Shown here: positions 59,357 to 64,000 of the stretch, piece by piece
How positions within the stretch are numbered: position 1 is the stretch's first letter
Layout: each line of letters begins with the position of its first letter
Assembly (NCBI RefSeq): GCF_026262505.1
Contig: NC_067203.1
Coordinates: 26,579,411-26,643,410, forward strand
Origin: Trichomonas vaginalis G3
Lineage: Eukaryota; Parabasalia; Trichomonadida; Trichomonadidae
Length of the DNA stretch: 64,000 nucleotides
Reading direction: 5' to 3'
The notes under the pieces: generated by a model
Told to the model about the DNA's origin: nothing
Databases searched by the model: none
Seen by the model: the letters and a program-made list of their open reading frames with translations, nothing else
Program-made: the position numbers and the translations under genes

Positions 59357-62300
59357 TTAAATAAATGGCATACAACATCCATTTTCACAACACACAGCCT
59401 TAGTGTGTGCTCCTGTTAATGCAGTCTTACCAATTGTTAAGCGAGTCATTGACCCATTTTTAAGTTGTAAATTAATATTCTGACCATCAAATATCACTTT
59501 ATCATTTATTATATCCAAATAATTTTTAGGTGTTAATTGTTTATTTTGTCGTAAACTAACTCCTTTCATTTTTTGTGCAATCTTTTTAAAATCACTTCCA
59601 TCAATTGAACCGTTGAATGATGTATAACACTTGGGGCATAAAGCAACCATGTTATCACCTTGTTTCTCAATTGCTAAACCCAATAACTTCTTCTCATGTG
59701 CTTTTTCTTCAGCTTTATTCTTTAATTTAGGTTTAAATTTCTCATCAAAACAGAAGAAATCAAAAGGTGCGAATTTGTAAATGTTTTTATCATAAAATTG
59801 TTTATCAGTAACAATTGCTTGAAATGCTTGAGTGTTAGGAAGACTTGGATCGCCAGCGATTGCCCAATAAGATGAATCAGTATCACCTTCAATGAAATGA
59901 AAACGATTAACATCCATGCATTTATACATAAAATCATAAATGAAAACCAAATACCAGTATTTAGCATTATCTAAAGTGAAGAATGCCTCTTGTAAACATG
60001 TATCACATCTATAAAATCTATCTTTAAGCATCACTTGATACGTATCTTCACCTATTTCTCTTATGTTTTTAAACTTATTTGACATACATGCAACGCGTGC
60101 CTTCTGTGCATTCATTATTTTAGTCTTTGCGTAATTTTGTGTATTCATTGCATCGTAACCATATGATCCATTAAGTGAAATCTTGCAAAATAAACTTTTT
60201 CCTTTATTTCCTTCTCAATTGAACCGTTGAATGATGTATAACACTTGGGGCATAAAGCAACCATGTTATCACCTTGTTTCTCAATTGCTAAACCCAATAA
60301 CTTCTTCTCATGTGCTTTTTCTTCAGCTTTATTCTTTAATTTAGGTTTAAATTTCTCATTAAAACAAAAGAAATCAAAAGGTGCGAATTTGTAAATGTTT
60401 TTATCATAAAATTGTTTATCAGTAACAATTGCTTGAAATGCTTGAGTGTTAGGAAGATTTGGGTCGCCAGCGATTGCCCAATAAGATGAATCAGTATCAC
60501 CTTCAATGAAATGAAAACGATTAACATTCATGCATTTATACATAAAATCATAAATGAAAACCAAATACCAGTATTTTGCGTTATCTAAAGTGAAGAATGC
60601 CTCTTGTAAACATGTATCACATCTATAAAATCTATCTTTAAGCATCACTTGATACGTATCTTCACCTATTTCTCTTATGTTTTTAAACTTATTTGACATA
60701 CATGCAACGCGTGCCTTCTGTGCATTCATTATTTTAGTCTTTGCGTAATTTTGTGTATTCATTGCATCGTAACCATATGATCCATTAAGTGAAATCTTGC
60801 AAAATAAACTTTTTCCTTTATTTCCTTCTAATTCAGCCTTTTGTCTTTCGTTCATAAATTCGTTCGCAAATTCATTAAAGCAAGTGTTTTTCGTAAATGT
60901 TAAAATTGATTGAATATCATCAATGATAAAATGAAATCTGTCTATTAGATACCAAAGATAATAAGAAGAAAATGGTTGATATTGGTTGTGTGTTGATGCT
61001 AATTGAGTTAATTTCCTCTGTTTCTGGTCAACTGGTAGATTGTTTGATTTCATGTAATTATACATAAAACCGCCAATTGTTTTTTCATCTGTGATAATAT
61101 CTAAGTTTCTTATTATCGGTAAAAAGTTTATGTAATCATTAATGTATTTTTCATCAATGTGACCCTTTACTTCAGCCACGAATAAAGTATTTTTCTTTCT
61201 AATTATTCCCAGTGCTTTTGCTTTCTTTGTTGCTGTATCACAAATGATAACACCATTCAATCTTCCCGGCATATACATTTTATGGTTAGTATATTGAATG
61301 AAATCATGAGGATTAGATGAAAATGATGAAGGATATAATGAATTAAAATCAACACCAACAAAATGAGTCATGATATTGGTGGTGTCCTCATTTGATACAG
61401 TTTTAGTTTCTGGATTATATGAAATTTTATTAATGTGCGTGATTCCTTTAAGATTTACTCTATGTTGAACATTTGATAAACCACCAGTAATTCCATTACG
61501 GAGAATGTGATAAGCTTCAACTGAATCTAAAGTCATTGGTAAATTATTTTTTAATGTATAATTTCTTAAATTGATTCTTAAACGTTGAACATCTTCATCT
61601 TTATTTGATTTTACGACATTGCAATAACAACACATTAACTGACAATTTTCTTTGGTATGTGGTTTTTCATTATCGATTCTATCCAATGTTGGTTTATTAG
61701 CATATGTAAACGCTTTACCACACATTTTGCATTTAGATGAAAGGATTAAATCGTGATAGTATTGATAGTCATCCATTGAAACATTATTTTTAGTATCCCT
61801 TTCTGCTTTTTCATCTTGTTTCTTATATGATTCAATTTTATATTTCCAATACTTTTTCGTTAATTCAAAACTTGATTCCACATTTTCTTCTTCTGGATAT
61901 TTTTCGTTAGGATTAAAGTCTTTATATGCTAAAGCGTAACGAATCATTGATGCATTCGATGATAAAGAAAGATTATGAAGCATGTCAATTTTATAAACAA
62001 ATGTTTCTTCAATAATTTTATCAATTGGGTCAATCATAATTTCAACGTCTTTATTGCAATAATGAATAAAATATTCTAATCTATTCTTAAAATTTTTAGC
62101 ATCATTGAGATATATTTGATAATCACTATCTGATATAGTTTCTTGAGTTAATGCTGAATAAAATGAATCTTTCGTGAATGGTTCCTTTTTATATAATTCA
62201 TCTTCGTAATTTTCCCACGTGATGAATTGATAAGGGAAAAAGGATTTAACACGTGATTTATTGTTTCCGAAATCTTGAGTGAATTGGTCTAATGTCCCAC

Positions 62301-63476
62301 CCGCTATATAATTTCTGATGTCAATAAATCTTAATTCATATGGACAGTTTGTTTTCTTTACAATGATTTGCTTAAATTGAGAAGATGAACCCAGCATTGA
62401 TTTTATTTTCCATTTTGCAGTGTTTAAATCACGAAGAATTAAATTTAAATCAAACTTTCCCGAATTAAAACCTATGATATTCACTTTATTAAATTCTTCA
62501 TCTAAAAGCTCTTTCATTGCTTCCTTTTGTTTCTCATTTAATGTATGAGACAAAGTCCCCGCCGTTTGGTCCGTTTGCGGATTCATTAATTCTTCATATT
62601 GTTCAATATTTGATTTAGCAACTAATGAACAGGTTGAAAATAAAAATTCAATCCAATCAGAAATAAAAGAATCACTTGATGTTAAGCAAAAATTCCTCGT
62701 AAATGTTTTATCACGGTCTACGACCTCGCCGCTTTGCGGCTTTATTTGACAGTTGATGATACCATAAATGGTTTTAAGTAAGCGTTCAAAGTTGCACATT
62801 CAGAAAGTTGAAGTTCTTCTTTAGTCTCTAATGTTTCGAAGTCAAAAGTAATATAATATCTTGTTGGTTTATAATATTCCTGCAAATTATGTGCTAATAG
62901 CCATTGATATATCTTCTGTTTCGTGATATGTGGTGCATATGGTTGTTGTGTGTTTTGCAATTGAACGTCTTGAATTAATCTTCCATTATTTTCTTTACAT
63001 TTCTCACAATGTTTTAAAAATCTTCTTTGGTTTTTCCTTTCTGGATCATCACGGATAGAATAAACTTCTTCTTTGCAATATGGGCAAACTTTATAGCCAG
63101 TGAGTGCTTCAACGTCTGTAATTCTGTCAGCGTGAAGTTTTCCACATGGACTCTGTGTTAATAAAATATTTACTGTTTCAAATTCTGGATCTATCATTAT
63201 TGATTCCACTAATGGAAAGTCTACCTTGTTAATGTCTACGTCTTCTGGTTGAGGGTCACAATAATAAAAATCAATATTAACGTTTAACATTCTTGCTAAC
63301 CTCTCACTTTCTGATGAAATGTCAAACCCTTCATATGCATCTATTGCTTCATTTAAATAGCTTCTACGAGTTTTAGGATTAACACCATCAGGAATGTTAT
63401 AGAAGCGTTTAAATAACCTTCTACCTTCTGCTCTAATTTGATTATCATTCATTTTAGCTGTTCCGTTTTTGTTCAT
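59357..63476 (-). pseudogene. Protein-primed family B DNA polymerase region (fossil, broken)
   Basis: The region runs from an N-terminal start near 63476 to the C-terminal end near 59357. It has a zinc-finger-like segment (CPYCKEEV...HCEKCKEN) and the exonuclease signatures FDFETLET, GFNSGKFDLNL and YCNKDVEIM. An HNH-like module lies in the middle, followed by the polymerase signatures GVDFNSLYPSSF, KISLNGSYGYDA and GDTDSSYW. This is the protein-primed PolB of Polintons, which copies the linear genome using a terminal protein. The region is broken (about three breaks), so no functional product is expected. It is described only as a fossil. Confidence 0.85.
61600..61770 (-). other. HNH-like zinc module embedded in the PolB region
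   Basis: Between the exonuclease and polymerase motifs the protein reads SKCKMCGKAF, PTLDRIDNEKPHTKENC and QLMCCYCNVVKSNKD. This is the C-x2-C ... DRIDN ... H ... NC-x3-C-x2-CN-x3-K layout of HNH endonucleases. It may be a domesticated homing-endonuclease core, or a zinc module without nuclease activity. Confidence 0.65.
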
Positions 63477-63538
63477 TTATGTAAGAATAAAAAATTAAAA
63501 AATAAATAAAAATAAAGTTTATTTTTTAAAGTCCAGGG

Positions 63539-63910
63539 CTAAAGTCCATAAAATGAATTAAGAACACATAAATTTTTATCATCTGCGACGTGACGAATAC
63601 ATTTTAATTTACTCAAGAATGCGTACCCTGATACATTAAATCTAATTCCTGTCTTATTTAATTTCACAACTTTGAAAAGGAATGTATGAATAGCTATAAA
63701 ATGATGAGAAGATGTTTTATGGGTTGCTTCCATTTTTTCTGAAATAAATGAATAAATATAATGCTTATACGTTTTCATATCTTTTATATTCTTAATAACG
63801 AATGGTATAGACCTTTCCACTTCATCTTCCTTCGGTGCTGTTCTTTCATATGAAACATTATTGGTATCTTCAATAATGAAACCACAATCACACAAAATTT
63901 TATATTCCAA
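63539..63910 (-). CDS. Uncharacterised Polinton protein
   Basis: About 120 codons: YKILCDCGFIIEDTNN near the start, a helical middle (KHYIYSFISEKMEATHKTSS) and an end with FNVSGYAFLSKLKCIRHVAD. It is just upstream of the polymerase region on the same strand. No homologue recognised. Confidence 0.45.
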   Translation of the reverse strand: MEYKILCDCGFIIEDTNNVSYERTAPKEDEVERSIPFVIKNIKDMKTYKHYIYSFISEKMEATHKTSSHHFIAIHTFLFKVVKLNKTGIRFNVSGYAFLSKLKCIRHVADDKNLCVLNSFYGL

Positions 63911-64000
63911 TGGTTTCTTTTGATATTTTATCTAATAAATCAAAAACTTTATCAACACCTGTGCATTTATTTAAATAATAATTTGTGTAAATATCATGGT
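63905..64000 (-). CDS. C-terminal end of another element frame entering from the right edge
   Basis: The minus strand is open from the window edge with HDIYTNYYLNKCTGVDKVFD, ending ...KETIGI. Only about 30 codons are visible; product unknown. Confidence 0.4.

Larger units (their letters stand above)
47815..64000. mobile_element. Polinton (Maverick) element, left 16 kb; broken; right end outside the window
   Basis: This element starts close to 47815, just upstream of the PAP2 gene, and continues past the right edge. It has the full Polinton gene set: double-jelly-roll major capsid (49599), A32/FtsK-type packaging ATPase (51263), minor-capsid candidates, retrovirus-type integrase (57728) and protein-primed DNA polymerase B (59357-63476), plus a phage-like fibre (55046). 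Trichomonads carry many such elements. It is a fossil with a few breaks (about three to five are evident), mainly in the polymerase region; most other genes look whole, so the insertion is probably fairly recent. The exact left terminus and target duplication cannot be fixed without the other end. Confidence 0.85.

Overview
The window comes from a protist nuclear genome, most likely a trichomonad parabasalid (Trichomonas or Tritrichomonas; I cannot decide which). Reasons: long intron-less genes on both strands, very AT-rich intergenic DNA, many ankyrin, kinase, Rab and phosphatase genes, a divergent histone H2A/H2B pair, initiator-like TCA-Y-T/A motifs a few bases before several ATGs, and large Polinton (Maverick)-type elements, which are abundant in trichomonads. 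There is one 25-base assembly gap at 15223-15247.

Layout. 1-4151 (minus) is the N-terminal part of a giant midasin-like multi-AAA+ ATPase that runs off the left edge. 4788-6795 (minus) is an ankyrin-repeat gene in two pieces. 7033-23640 is a stack of insertions in one host gene for a single-pass membrane protein. A 1.04-kb TTAA-flanked element (7473-8511) and a 13-kb insertion with 400-bp terminal inverted repeats (9259-22232) split that gene into three pieces. The 13-kb insertion is a roughly 2.2-kb element that was itself entered by a 10.8-kb Polinton-like element (10481-21277, target duplication GGTTTA). A further 1.59-kb DNA transposon (23724-25313, 8-bp duplication TAATTTAC) lies just upstream of the gene.

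25431-47796 is a host gene block: an uncharacterised 656-aa protein, a USP7-like deubiquitinase, a small MGC-start protein resembling a degenerate G-protein, a stand-alone OSR1_C-like domain protein, histones H2A and H2B, an unknown helical protein, a Rab GTPase, a PX-domain protein, a PPP-family phosphatase, two paralogous protein kinases (one without an ATG start), an LRR gene interrupted by a single in-frame TGA, and a PAP2-type phosphatase.

47815-64000 is the left 16 kb of a second, larger Polinton. It carries a double-jelly-roll major capsid protein, a packaging ATPase, minor-capsid candidates, two small amphipathic basic proteins, a phage-style trimeric fibre, a retrovirus-like integrase and a protein-primed family B DNA polymerase with an embedded HNH-like zinc module. 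It is a fossil with a few breaks; the right end is outside the window.

The most unusual signals are these. A block in the inner element's terminal repeats has five pentamers (three forward, two reverse) that switch together from TGTTA to GGTGA in one copy. The two capsid-bearing elements share a nearly identical stretch of fibre-gene DNA. A tRNA-like, A-box/B-box segment sits between element genes. Small GC-rich hairpins with stem GGCAC/GTGCC recur in both elements.
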